A stretch of DNA of 64,000 nucleotides from Haliclona indistincta (taxonomy: Eukaryota > Porifera > Demospongiae > Haplosclerida > Chalinidae), in assembly GCA_964017065.1 (NCBI GenBank), contig OZ024784.1, positions 9,033,152-9,097,151 of the forward strand, read 5' to 3'. The position numbers and the translations under genes are program-made. The notes beneath the pieces are model-generated. The model did no database searches. It worked only from the letters and a program-made list of their open reading frames with translations, and had not been told where the DNA came from. Shown piece after piece: positions 1 through 14,178 of the stretch. Each line of letters opens with the position of its first letter. The first letter of the stretch is position 1.

Positions 1-146
1 TTGTGCATCCAGAGACAAAGAGAATTAGCAATTGCTACAGACTCACGTATCGATCCATGGATCAAACATTCACTGATGCTGAAATCAATGTAATACAAGG
101 CAAAGTGAGAGCTGAACTACAGAAAACCGGTCTAGAGCTACGCTAA
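1..146 (+). CDS. FARS2: Mitochondrial phenylalanyl-tRNA synthetase, C-terminal end (partial)
   Basis: The open frame entering from the left edge (first full codon at base 3, stop TAA at 144-146) encodes 47 residues with the end of an FDX-ACB anticodon-binding domain: a CYRLTYRSMDQT strand, then an EINVIQGKVRAEL helix ending in ELR. In the family this ferredoxin-like fold closes on the tRNA-Phe anticodon stem. Animal cytosolic PheRS beta lacks this domain, so I favour the single-chain mitochondrial enzyme; a bacterial-type PheT C-terminus looks similar. The rest of the gene lies outside the window. Confidence 0.65.
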   Translation, partial: VHPETKRISNCYRLTYRSMDQTFTDAEINVIQGKVRAELQKTGLELR

Positions 147-182
147 TAATATTGTCATTGAGTAGAGGTTAATTGTTGATTC

Positions 183-265
183 ATAGATAATATATACTAC
201 GTAGTATATATTTAGTATATCGTAGTATATCATATATCGTAGGTTACGTAGTATATATTATCTAT
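183..265. repeat. AT-rich perfect inverted repeat (21-base arms)
   Basis: Bases 183-203 are the exact reverse complement of 245-265; the arms contain TACTACGTAG. The 41-base centre repeats the same GTAGTATAT words. It lies between the convergent 3' ends of the synthetase gene and the dsRNA-binding gene. It could be a small MITE or a 3'-end hairpin; no target duplication is obvious. Confidence 0.7.
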
Positions 266-322
266 GGTTGATTGCTATAAATCATTTTTTACTAAATCAT
301 ATAATACTATGAAAAAGACACA

Positions 323-1827
323 CTAAGATAATTTCAATTCACTGCACACTTTCTGAGCTGCACTTTGTTCTGCTGCTTTCTTAGTTGTGCATTCCTTCCC
401 ATGATAGACTTGTGCTCTAGTAGTGAGTTTTATTTTAAGAGAACTACGAAATAGACCAGTCGAGAGCTTTTCTGTCTCGTAGAGAGGCAGGTCGAGGTGT
501 TTCTTTTGCAGATACTCTTGTAAATGATTCTTGTAAGAGACTTCAGTTGATGCTAGAAAATCAAACATCATAAATCAGCACACAGTAGAAGAAAGCACAA
601 GCACATACCTGAAGGGCTTTGCTGTTGAGATGTTGATCTTTGTAGTACAGAAGGAGTTGGTTTAGAAGAGCTTGAAGAAAGTGATCTTTGATATGCGTGT
701 TGAGTGTTTGACTGTACTACTTCAGCATTTTTCTGCAGCTGACCAAAGTCTTCTAGAGCTGATTTAGCTGCTAGCTGCTCAGCTCGTTTCTTATTCGGCT
801 CCACTGTTGACTGGAATGTCTTACCATTGACTTTAACTAAAGACACATAACCCACACAATCAATGGGAGATAAAGTAGTGTATTCAGGTAGTGGGAGCTT
901 TGATTTCTGACAAAATTCATTCAGTAATTGTTTGCTGTTTAGATCAATAGTTTCAGAGTTCTTTGCGTGATTTGTAGGAAGAACAGCTGGTTGAGATGAG
1001 GCCACAACAGATGGTTGACTTACTGGCAGTCTTGATGCGTGAGAAAGAACCAAGTCTGATTGTTGATGGTGGGAAGATGAGTTTGAAGCACTGGACACAA
1101 GAATAGACCTTGATGTTAATTCAGGTGGTGGTGACAAACTTGTAAGGTGTTGCTGATGCTGGTGCGCATGCACAGTGCTGTCAACATTTGATGGTGAATG
1201 TCTGCTTTTAACAGAAACATCTTCTATACTGAAGTGCTTCAAGGCCTTCAAAGTGAGCTGGTATTTGGCTTGTTCAAAAGCAAGATTGATCTCATCAGGA
1301 TCTAGCTTGAAATCTACACTGCCAACTGTAAGCATTCCACTTACCATCCTATTGTGCTCAAAGTGAAGATTATGCTGTGGTTGTTTGAGATTGTGTGACA
1401 ATGCATACTCCTTTAGCTTGACCCATGCTCTCTCACACTCCTCCTCACTTGCTGGTACTCTTACAGCTGAACATGGTTTACTGACAGCTCTGATGCCAAT
1501 GCCAAATTTTGCTTCAATTGGGTGTGGGGGTAGGAATGACTGTCTTGAGCTTGAACCATTATCAAACCTTTGATGCAATTTGGAATCCTCCACAGGCATG
1601 TTGTTTGCCAATTTCTCAAAAGATTTTGTCAGATGATCAAGTGCAACACTAGCAGCGTCGTTCTCAGCTGATTTCTTACTAGAGTGACTTTCTTGAGACT
1701 TAAATAGTTGACCTTGACAGTTGACCAAGCCATTGTACAGTCCAGAGTCAGTCTTTTCTGTCTGATAAGTAGCAGTATCTAACTTGTGCTTCTGGCAATG
1801 CAAATTCAGTGCTGTTTTGTTAGCCAT
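323..1827 (-). CDS. Multi-dsRBD double-stranded RNA-binding protein
   Basis: Two exons: 1827-609 and 552-323, with a 56-base intron and a G|CA split codon that keeps frame; about 481 residues. dsRNA-binding (DSRM-type) repeats are seen at residues ~5-65 (LHCQKHKLD ... SKKSAENDAA), ~310-375 (NEFCQKSKLPLPEY ... KRAEQLAAKSALEDF) and at the C-terminus (LQEYLQKKHLDLPLYE ... TKKAAEQSAAQKV). A fourth, worn repeat may sit at ~140-205 (NLHFEHNRMVSGMLTVG). The linkers are Ser/Gln-rich and look disordered. There is no helicase, RNase III, deaminase or kinase domain, so an RNA-binding adaptor role is likely. The repeat style resembles plant DRB/HYL1 proteins as much as animal TARBP2. It shares a 54-base divergent promoter with ESRP. 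Confidence 0.8.
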
Positions 1828-1881
1828 TTTTATGTGACGTCATTATAAAACATTTTAAAACAGAGTCTATAATTTATCACC
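1828..1881. promoter_or_regulatory. Compact bidirectional promoter with CRE palindrome
   Basis: Only 54 bases separate the start codons of the minus-strand dsRNA-binding gene and plus-strand ESRP. The gap holds a perfect TGACGTCA (1835-1842), the consensus site for CREB/ATF bZIP factors, followed at once by TATAAAA on the plus strand. Both 5' UTRs must be very short, or the ESRP start is further downstream (for example the Met codon at 1930). Confidence 0.5.
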
Positions 1882-5017
<3,136 letters not shown>

Positions 5018-5130
5018 CATTTTCTCACAGCCTTCAAATAATATTTGTTTGATTAGTTCTGTCAATAGTAAAAAATTAATTATTTCTTATAATAGGGCGG
5101 AGTTTCGAATAGCGAGCGAGCGAGTGCAAA

Positions 5131-7898
5131 ATGTCTGATGTTAGCAGAGTTGTCAATGGTTCCGATGGTGCGAAATCTGGACTGACACTGGACGTGATCA
5201 TGCGGCGATTCTCTGCTCCCTTGAACGAGCTGCAAGCATGGGCGATAATCCATCAATGCTTGAAAAGTATTCTTGCTCTGGGCCTGGATCCTAGCACACA
5301 GACTGCATCACGAGGGATCAGCATGAGCAATGTAGTGGTAGGAACAGATGGAGGTATCTACTTTAGTCCAGGTATAATAACATGCAGCTGTAATGAGTAT
5401 AATACATAACGATAGTGATTATGTATAGATAAGTACATTTCCATTCTATCTGCATGTTGGTGTTAATGGCTTATTAAAAAGAGTGTATTGTCGCCTTGTA
5501 AGTAAGAAAATTAATACTAACTTTACAGGTTTACAGATGTCTTGTTGTGGAATATCCAAGCCAACAGTAAGCATCCATTGCATTTGCACCCTACAATATT
5601 TTTTTTAATTTGTGATTATATAGTTACTGAATGAGCTGGGACTGCTAGTGTTTGCTCTGTTAGATTATGGAGTAGAGGAAGACCAGGAACAGCCAATATC
5701 TCCTTCTCTAGAGTACCTTATTGACTCTCTCACTAATAATCAGCAAACAAAAGAAGATGAGAATGATAACAGCTGCTTTCACAGTCCGATGTTTTCAGTC
5801 GACTCAGGAATTGATGATGACTGCGCACTAGCCGTGCACTTCATGGATGTGCTCAAGGTGTACTGTCAAGAGTTGTAAACTCTTGAGTGTGTGTATTGTG
5901 CATGTTGGAGTCTCAATCTCTTATAGATGTGCGAGGCTGGTATACCATGGGTACAAGATCCTGACAAACATTACAAGAACATTTGCAAGGGTATTGTGGA
6001 GGAAGCTATCAGCATATCACATCTCATGATAGTGAGAAACACAATGTCTAGATCACTTGATCAGGTTGTTCTCATTGTAGAGAGGTAGCAAAGATGACAA
6101 GTCAATAGAAAATGAAATGGTCATAGTTCTTGTTTCAAGCAGTGCTGTTGCTTTACTTTACGATATTACATGTAGGGTCAGAAGTGGTCTCAAGTGATTG
6201 AGCAAGTGAAGACTGGAATCACCTTGAAACATGTTTGTAATGTGTATTTGCTGTTAATAGGATTGACTTATTATCACTCACAGGTGTCGAATTCAAAAAT
6301 GGTTGTTGAGCCTCAGCTGACCTTATCTCTATTTGATACCTTCCTAATCAGTATTGCTAAATTTGACAGAAAATCTCTGAAACCTGTCATGGTAAAATTT
6401 AATGCAGCAGCTGTTACTAAACAGTTGCACTTTCTTATTACAGGGCATAGTGCAGTCCCGTCCTTGCAGTATTAAACTTTTACCAGAGGTATGATTGTTG
6501 TTGAGAGTGATGTTGTTAACTGTTCTTCTCTATATATAGCCTGAGAATACACATGACTCCATCATGCAGCAGATTCTTGCTAAGCCTCGACTAAAATCGG
6601 TAACAAAACTTATCACCAATTTACAATTCCATCATACTAGTATACTGGCAGGCTTCAGAGAGGGGTAATTACAGCAACACACTGCCTGCCAGGCCCCTCA
6701 CTCCAATGGAGAAGTTGATGGCTGACATAACTAGCCCTCACTCACTGAAACCAGTACAAGGTGACGACCGACCAACCACCCATGCACCACATGATATAAA
6801 TTATTATCTGTTCAGGAATTGGTTCTCAAAGAGCTTTTAAGTCAGCATTAGACCTCCGCTATTTGGGTATTGGATGGGATGACTCTGAGCAGGACGACAA
6901 TGATGTGTTTAGAATTGTTGGCGATGAATGGGACAGCATGAGACGAGAGTTCCACACATCAAGCTTGACACGAGCAGCATCAGTCTCTGATGTAAGAGTA
7001 ATATGTTTTAAAACACTTATCATCATTTGCTGTTCAGACACTATCAGATGACACTATACCATTGGGCTACCTACCACCTGCAGCTACATCCTCACCACCT
7101 CTATCGTCCTCACAGTCACTTGATTCACCATCACCTTCACATGTGTCACTTTGTTCACCAAAGTCAAGGTCACCTTCGGCTACCTCTGAAACACTCGCTT
7201 CTCCTTTCATGTCTCTCTGGCATCGAGTAAAGCAAGCTGTCACCAGCCAACAACCACAAGTGACCAGCGAATCATTCGTAGATGACAAACAAAGGAAAGA
7301 AAAAAGAGAATCAAGATCTACGGTAATGGATACAAGTAGCTTTGTTTTACTATTATAATTTTTATTATTTTTCCATAAATAGTTAGTAGCTAGACCCAAA
7401 GGAACTCCATTGAGTGACATCACTCTCATACGTACCACTCTAACCAATGCTGAACTGTACAATACACAGCTGCAGGACAGGGCACTCTGTAGAGAGTTAC
7501 AAGAGAGAAAAGTAACGAAATTCTATAGCATTTTAATTGTAATTTGTTTTTGTTTTTTGAAGATTTGTTTTGTCTGCAAAAGCAAACGATTTGGATTTTT
7601 GACTCATCAATATAACTGCTACATATGTCACCAGTAAGCACAGCAATAGTGACTTGATTGCTATAATCTTCATTGCATCACTAGGTGTGTCTGCTCCAGT
7701 TGTATTGTCACTAAGGTACGTATGGTATCGGTTAGTGTTACTATTATAATAGCTGGTTATTATATTTATATCAAGGGATCAAGATGGCAGTTAACAAGGA
7801 TTCAAACTGCTGACACATTCTGTATTTGTCAAACTTGTCAAGTGTTCATGAATGACAACTATTCTGACAGTCTCTGTAGTCCAGCTGGTAGTACATGA
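5131..7898 (+). CDS. SPIRE: Spire actin nucleator (KIND, WH2 repeats, Spir-box, FYVE-like)
   Basis: A multi-exon gene whose first exon is 5131-5371 and last exon ends with TGA at 7896-7898. In order: a KIND domain (LTLDVIMRRFSAPLNELQAW; LLNELGLLVFALLDYGVEED; SLEYLIDSL; HYKNICKGIVEEA). Then up to four WH2-type actin-binding motifs: WSQVIEQVKTGITLKHV, FDTFLISIAKF with SLKPV, HDSIMQQILAKPRLKS, and TPMEKLMADI with SLKPV. A Ser/Pro-rich linker follows, then the Spir-box (LSDITLIRTTLTNAELYN) and a modified FYVE zinc finger (ICFVCKSKRFGFLTHQYNC ... CSSCIVTK ... CICQTC). This is the full Spire order. Spire seeds unbranched actin filaments on vesicle membranes together with formins, which bind KIND. 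Starts further upstream were not seen. The last exons were copied into the downstream EGF cluster (see 13880 and 18000). Confidence 0.9.
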
Positions 7899-8115
7899 AT
7901 TTGTTACTCGTTGAAATTGTTTTAATGCATATCATTTTTAAATATTTGGTTTAAAAATTCATGACCAGTGACTTCACTAAAATGAATAGTATCTGCAAAA
8001 CATTACAACTTCAAAGTATATATTAGCAACAAGGATTGATGTTCCAGTTGTGACTATAAGTACGTGTGTGTGTGTGCTAGAGCAGTGATATTATTGTCTA
8101 GTTCTGCTACTGTGA

Positions 8116-9676
8116 ATGGATATGGTTGTTTGCTGCTGTATATTGTGTTGGATCTTGCTAACATGCAGCAGGACAGCCCTGACCTCTATCATAGGATCAG
8201 GATCTGATGATATTACTCCAACAATGGCAAACATAGGTAAGGCTAGCTCAGGAATGTTGAACACATGCTATTCACATGTGTCAAATGCAGAATTGAAATG
8301 TGGTGACCTTCAGTATCTGAATTCTACTGGTTACTGCAATGACTGTATGTAAATAATAAGTACTGTTTCATATACTATAATCATTATCGTGCGTAGTGCC
8401 TGAAGTGTTCGACATTATTTTCAATCAGAGCAGTTATTCCATCACACTCAACGAGAGCACTGCTATATCAGGCATTCCTCTAGTTTATTTTACCGTCTAC
8501 GTACGAGGATCACTCATAGACAGTTCCATCACAAAGTCGCTTATTGTTATCATCTCAAGTGGTGGAGCAAGTTCCTTCACACTAAACCCCACCAGTGTTG
8601 GTAATCCACTGACAGCCGTAGCTACCCCTCCAAGCCCTAGTGTATTTGTTGTCAGTGGAATGATTTGGATTGTTCCAAATGCCCAGCCACAACCCGGAGT
8701 CTATATCCTGACTTTATTGGCTAATCTATTTTTAGTAACTGAAGAGGCAACAGCTAACATAACTCTATTAGAAACAAGTGAGTGTTTGTTTGTGTAAAAC
8801 ATTTTGAGTTGTTGTCACTTCTCTTGGGCTAGATCCATGTGATCTCAATCCTTGTGCTAATGGGATTTGTTCCAAGGCTGGTGTGATTGACTTTACATGT
8901 GCTTGTCCTCCAAACTACACTGGAAATATTTGTGACGTTCCTTACAATCCCTGTGACGACAATCCCTGTAATAATGGTGGTGATTGCTCATCTGGTAGCA
9001 ATGGATTTGTGTGTGACTGTAAAGGTGGTTTCACCGATCCTACGTGCAGTACTGACATTGACGACTGTATTGAAGTGAACTGTGGTAATGGTACCTGTCA
9101 TGATTTGGTAGCTGGATACACGTGTGTGTGTCTGGCAGGCTATACTGGAGACCATTGTCAGACTAATATAGATGACTGTACCAGTGACCCATGCCTGTAT
9201 GGGCAGTGTCGAGACCTAGTGTCAGGATTCTACTGTGACTGTGGTAAACCACTAACAGTAACACAATGCAGCTCAGGTAACCATCACTATCACAAGATGT
9301 CTTTAGCTTTCTACTTGTTTTCACAGCCTCGACGATATTCTTGACTACCACTCTCTTACTCTCCACACCATCTCCAACATCTGTATCAATTGCATTGTCA
9401 CAGAACTGTGTTGTCATCAACCTTGTGTTTGCTGTTCTTCTCATCACTACTACAGTTAGTCTTGCGTGTCTCATTGTAATTATCATCACATTGACATGGA
9501 AACTAAAGACCAAATCAAGTATGACTGCTGTAAAATTAATTTACTAAAATTAATTTGCCGGTTTTGTTCTAGAGCCAACAAGTATTGTTGATTCAGCAGT
9601 TGTAATTGATGCTAGACCAAGCTTTGGTGAAGAGGAGAAAGATGCATATATAGAGATGTTTGAACAGATGGTTTAA
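8116..9676 (+). CDS. A1: type I membrane EGF receptor with unrecognised N-terminal domain
   Basis: Five exons (8116-8344, 8397-8777, 8833-9276, 9327-9518, 9573-9676), all introns phase 1; 449 residues and intact. Order: signal peptide (CILCWILLTCSRTAL), a Cys motif (CGDLQYLNSTGYCNDC), a ~125-residue beta-rich domain encoded by exon 2 (FDIIFNQSSY ... SGIPLVYFTV ... GVYILTLLA), four EGF repeats in exon 3 (two with the IDDC start typical of Ca-binding EGFs), a Thr/Ser stalk, a transmembrane helix (LVFAVLLITTTVSLACLIVI) and a ~40-residue tail ending DAYIEMFEQMV. YIEM fits YxxM, the site bound by PI3-kinase p85 SH2 domains once phosphorylated. Ligand unknown. It is the first gene of a tandem array starting 217 bases after Spire. 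Confidence 0.8.
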
Positions 9677-9957
9677 TGTATTCATGTCTTATGCAAACTT
9701 ACAATGAATACTATATATTCTTAACCACTGTTGTCACGAGCGAGATCACATAATACGAGATCACTGTTAATACGAGATCACTGTGGTGTGTAGCATACCA
9801 GGTAGTTGCCCTAGTTGACAGATACTGTAACTCTTGGCTGGAATAGTAGACTTCAACAATAGTAAGTTGAAATTCAGTTTGTAGCTGTCTAGCTTATACA
9901 GTCTAGTAGTGCATATTCATCGGGTAGCCCTTACATGACTTTGTACAGATAGGTATC

Positions 9958-12837
9958 ATGAACTTGTCACTGCTGGTGGTGATATTAGCTATCAATGGCT
10001 TATCAACTAGTGCACAGCAACAGTGTGAAGATCTGCAATATTTAAACACTACTTCAAATGAATGCCTTGCTCTGCCAGATGGTAAGTCCTCCAAAAAAAT
10101 TTTAGATTATTTTTATACTTTAATAGATTTCACTATACTGCTCAACCAGACAACATACACTGCTAAAGTAGATCACTCACTAGCTCTCACTGGAATTCCT
10201 CTAGTCAGATACACTGTATTTATCAGTGAAGCAATCACTAGTGCATCACCAATAAATGCATGGACATCTACTCTTTCAAGCATAGGAGGGTCTCCTACCA
10301 ATTTTTTTACTCCAAGTGCACTAAATCATCCATTTCCTCCCAGTTTCACACCTCCTCTAGCAGATAGTGACACTATTGCAGTGGCTGCAGGTAGTGAACC
10401 TCCTCCTGGAAACTACAGCTATAATCTGCAAGTGGCTACTGTTGCTATAGTGAATGGAATCCCAATAGTAGTTTCTTACTCATCAGGTGTGATCATTCAG
10501 CTCATTGCAACACCTGGTAAGAATATCAGTATAGTTATGGACAGGCAATTCTGATTATTTATTTCACAGATGCATGTTCTCCTGAGCCCTGTACTAATGG
10601 AGGGACTTGTATGAACATGATTGGTGGTCAGTTCACATGTATGTGTCCTCCAGAATACACTGGACAGGTGTGCAATATTACTATCAATCCTTGCGACTCT
10701 CTTCCCTGTCATAATGATGCAACATGCTCTCCTGGGATCGGACTAGCCTACACCTGCTCTTGTTCCGCTGGGTATACTGGATCAAACTGTGCTATCAACA
10801 TTGATGATTGTGTTGGTATCAATTGTGGCAATGGAACATGTGTTGATCTCGTGGATAGCTTCACCTGTGAGTGTGATGCAGGATACACTGGATCTGACTG
10901 TATGATCAACATTGATGATTGTGCCAGTAGCCTGTGTATTAATGGAATATGTCAAGACTTGATTGCTGGCTTCAACTGTGCCTGCTTCCCTGACTGGACT
11001 GGAACACTGTGTGACACTGATATTGATGCTTGTGATTCTGGTCCATGTGCTGCTGAGGGTACTCTACAATGTTTGAACCAGAATGGAACATTTGGTTGCA
11101 ACTGTTAAACTGGTTTTACTGATTCCAATTGCGGAGTCAACATCGATGATTGTGATCCAAACCAATGCATGCACAATAGCACGTGTATTGATGGCATTGC
11201 TTCCTTCACATGTCAGTGTGCCTTCGGTTATACTGGAACAATTTGTGCTGAACCGATTGACTTTTGTTCACCCGGTCTTTGCCTGAACAATGGTACTTGT
11301 ACTAGTATTGAAGCTCAAGGATACATGTGTAACTGTGTATCAGGTTTTACTAATACTAACTGCTCCACTGATGTCAATAAATGTGATAACTCACCTTGCT
11401 TTGGGAATTCTACTTGTAACAACCTGATCGGATCTTATGAATGTATTTGTCCACCAGACTATACTGGACCACTATGTGAAACAAGGATGGACGACTGTGA
11501 GGAGGAGCCATGTCAAAATGGTGGTACTTGTGAAGATGGAATAAACGCTTTCGTTTGTCATTGCGCTCCTGACTTCACTGGAATGGCATGTGAAACAAAG
11601 ATAGACGACTGTATTGGTAACACTCAATGTGTCAATGGACAATGTATCAATGGTATTAACAGTTTCTCTTGTAACTGCTCTTTCGGTTATACTGGTTCAC
11701 TTTGTGAGATCGATGTCAATGTGTGTTCAGAAGAAGCTCCTTGTACTAATGGTGGTACATGTATTGATGGTATTGGTGCTCTGTACAACTGTACCTGTGT
11801 TGATGGGTATACTGGAGTCAACTGCACTAATGATGTGTCAGTCTGCAGTAAAGAGGCTCCTTGCAGGAATGGCGGATCTTGTTTGGATGGACCTGGTCTA
11901 GCATATAACTGTACATGTGCTCTAGGTTGGGGAGGACCAAACTGTACAGAAGATCGAGACGTGTGTACATCAACAACTTGTCAGAATGGAGGTACGTGTG
12001 TTGAAGGATCAGGATTAGGACCAGAATTTGACTGCTATTGTGAGCCTGGCTTCTCCGGTAATGTCTGTCAAACAGATGATCCCATCTGCCATACTGAACC
12101 ATGTTCAAATGGTGGTACTTGCACTGAAGGAACAGGACTAGTATATAACTGTTTGTGTAACACAGGATGGATAGGGGTAGACTGTGAAGAAGATGTCAGT
12201 GTGTGTTCAGAAGAGGCTCCTTGTACTAATGGTGGTACCTGTACTGATGGTGTTGGTTTATTGTACGACTGTTCCTGTGTTGATGGGTATATTGGAGTCA
12301 ACTGCACTAATGATGTGTCAGTCTGTAACGAGGACGATCCTTGCAGCAACTGTGGTATTTGCCCAGATGGTCCTGGTCTTACATATAACTGCTCTTGCCT
12401 GAAAGGATGGGGCGGAGTCAATTGCACTCACTTTCTGTACACATCTTCAACATCCTTTGTTACTATTATTCTCACGACTACAATATCAGCCTCTAATCCG
12501 TCAGTGTCGTTAGTAGCATCTGAAAGTCCAGTGCTATGTACATGCTGTAGTGGTATAGGTGATTCTGTTAGTAATGCTGTCCTGTTCGCTATTCTTGGTC
12601 TCTTGTTAGTTACATTAGTATCTTCTCTCGTCACTGCAACTGTTGTAATATGGATGAATTCAAAATCAAGTAAGCTGCCAAGATAAGATTGACATTGTTT
12701 TATGTCATGGTCTGTTTTTAGAGCAAAACGATGCTCCTCCGGTCAGTCCATTGTCTACAATAAATCCTTGCTATGAAGAGTGTGATCTCAAGATGGGTTT
12801 ATTCAACCATTCTGATCCCAAATGTTCCAGTTATTAG
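9958..12837 (+). pseudogene. B1: EGF receptor with premature stop
   Basis: Exons 9958-10081, 10127-10516, 10570-12669, 12722-12837, again all phase 1. Intact length would be 909 residues: signal peptide (LLVVILAINGLSTSA), Cys motif (CEDLQYLNTTSNEC), the cluster's N-terminal domain (exon 2), about 16 EGFs in one long exon, a transmembrane helix (VLFAILGLLLVTLVSSLV) and a tail with NPCYEECDL (an NPxY sequence, the PTB-domain or clathrin-adaptor motif). Codon TAA at 11106-11108, in EGF 5, sits where the other copies have CGA (Arg). No other disabling change is seen and the downstream frame is open, so the lesion looks recent. A sequence error or a secreted short product remains possible. Confidence 0.75.
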
Positions 12838-13292
12838 ATAATGCTAGATAATTAAGTATTAGTTATTGCCCTCACGCGAGGGCATTAACCGACATTAATG
12901 ACCGCGGGAAAGTCGGTTGCCCGAGTAACGGTCGAGGGCGCAGCCCGAGACTGTACGAGGGCAAGCGACTTTCCCGAGGTCATTAATGTCGGTTAATGCC
13001 CGAGTTGTGTAGGGCAATAAATGATTTATTACATAGTTCATCACTGTGAGCGCAATAACATCGCGAATTTTTCAAACTCGCAAAGACGCAACGGTCTGTT
13101 GCTATAGAAGACGCTACGCGCGGTCAATAACCTACATTAATGCCCTCGAATAGAGCAATCCGATTGGTCAAAGATGACGTACTATGTAATAATAAATTAT
13201 AGATCTTTGTGATGTGTATTATTTGTAACATAGGTATTGTATGAATAACGTGACCTTTTCAGAGTGAAAACACGATTCTGTGTCGCGTCAAG
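12838..13292. mobile_element. Intergenic gap with palindromic MITE-like insertion
   Basis: Compared with the homologous gaps before C2 and C3, this one carries ~330 extra bases (about 12860-13195). The core folds back: 12888 to ~12925 (GGGCATTAACCGACATTAAT ...) is nearly the reverse complement of ~12966-13003, with one mismatch seen. GAGGGC/GCCCTC words recur to ~13150. No ORF. Exact ends and target duplication are unclear. The last ~100 bases match the conserved promoter-side sequence of the C genes. Confidence 0.6.
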
Positions 13293-13865
13293 ATGCTGTT
13301 TGTTCTTCTAGTTATTGGTGTTTTAGTAGAGATCAGCTACACAGGGCAATGCCAAAATGGAGGAACTTGTTCACCAAATAATTTTACATGCACATGCACA
13401 TCAGAGTATACAGGAGAGAATTGCGACACTGCTATCAATCCTTGTGACTCTAATCCATGTAACAGTAAAGAAACATGTTTGTTGACTGGTGGACTGAACT
13501 TTACATGCACTTGCCTAACTGGATTCACTGGTCACAACTATTCGACCCAAATGACGACTGTGTTGATGAAAACTGTATACATGGAGCATGTCATTATCTG
13601 CTACACATGTGTGTGTCTGACAGGATACACTGGACTGAACTGTGAGATTGATATTGATGAGTGTGCTACTGCAGACTGTGGAGAGGGAACATGTCAAGAT
13701 GAGGTGGGAACATACTCTTGTGTGTGTCTGGCTGGTTTTACTGGATTGAACTGTGAGGAGAATATTGATGATTGTGTTGGTGTGAACTGTGATGGTAATC
13801 GAACCTGCCAAGACATGGTGGATAGCTATGCTTGTGTGTGTCAAGTTGACTATATTGTGAGATAA
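13293..13865 (+). pseudogene. C1: decayed C-type EGF gene
   Basis: The signal peptide (MLFVLLVIGVLVEISYTG) is fused directly to the EGF part: the Cys motif, the N-terminal domain exon and their introns, present in C2 and C3, are gone. Within EGF 3, deletions of 1 and 8 bases relative to C2 (around 13545 and 13595) scramble the intervening ~18 residues and then restore frame, removing conserved cysteines. A 10-base loss near 13855 (ACTATATTGTG against a longer C2 sequence) brings in the TAA at 13863. Remaining EGFs are typical IDDC types. The 3' end runs into the copied Spire exon. Confidence 0.75.
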
Positions 13866-13879
13866 AAATCAAGATTCTT

Positions 13880-14178
13880 GACTCATCAATACAACTGCTA
13901 CATATGTCACCAGTAAGCACAGCAATAGTGACTTGATTGCTATAATCTTCATTGCATACACTAGGTGTGTCTGCTCCAGTTGTATTGTCACTAAGGTACG
14001 TATGATATCAGTTAGTGTAACTATTATATAGCTGGTTATTATATTTATATCAAGGGATCAAGATGGCAGTTAGCAAGGATTCAAACTGCTGACACATTCT
14101 GTATTTGTCAAACATGTCAAGTGTTCATGAATGACAACTATTTTGACAGTCTCTGTAGTCCAGCTGGCAGTACATGAA
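13880..14178 (+). pseudogene. Copied Spire 3' exons (first copy)
   Basis: From ACTCATCAATACAACTGCTA onward this matches 7600-7898: the CxxC exon, the small exon encoding CSSCIVTK with its introns, and the final exon up to ACATGA. It is joined to the end of the C1 EGF exon. It lacks every other part of Spire and has no start codon, so it is a duplication scar that marks the boundary of the tandem unit. Confidence 0.85.

Noticed and set aside
1..146. Bacterial-type PheT beta subunit as source of the first fragment
   Set aside because: FDX-ACB occurs there too, but the window is clearly animal nuclear DNA with introns, so the mitochondrial single-chain enzyme is the simpler reading.
5131..5880. 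KIND-domain part of the Spire gene as a protein kinase
   Set aside because: The KIND fold is derived from the kinase C-lobe but has no ATP-binding or catalytic motifs here, and WH2, Spir-box and FYVE-like parts follow.
11614..12634. Overlapping frames of 60-120 codons on both strands inside the EGF exons (also in 15275-16801, 22591-24273, 31152-34199, 38167-39096)
   Set aside because: Shadows of the EGF reading frames; they recur in each paralogue only because the true frame is conserved, and have no start or splice context.
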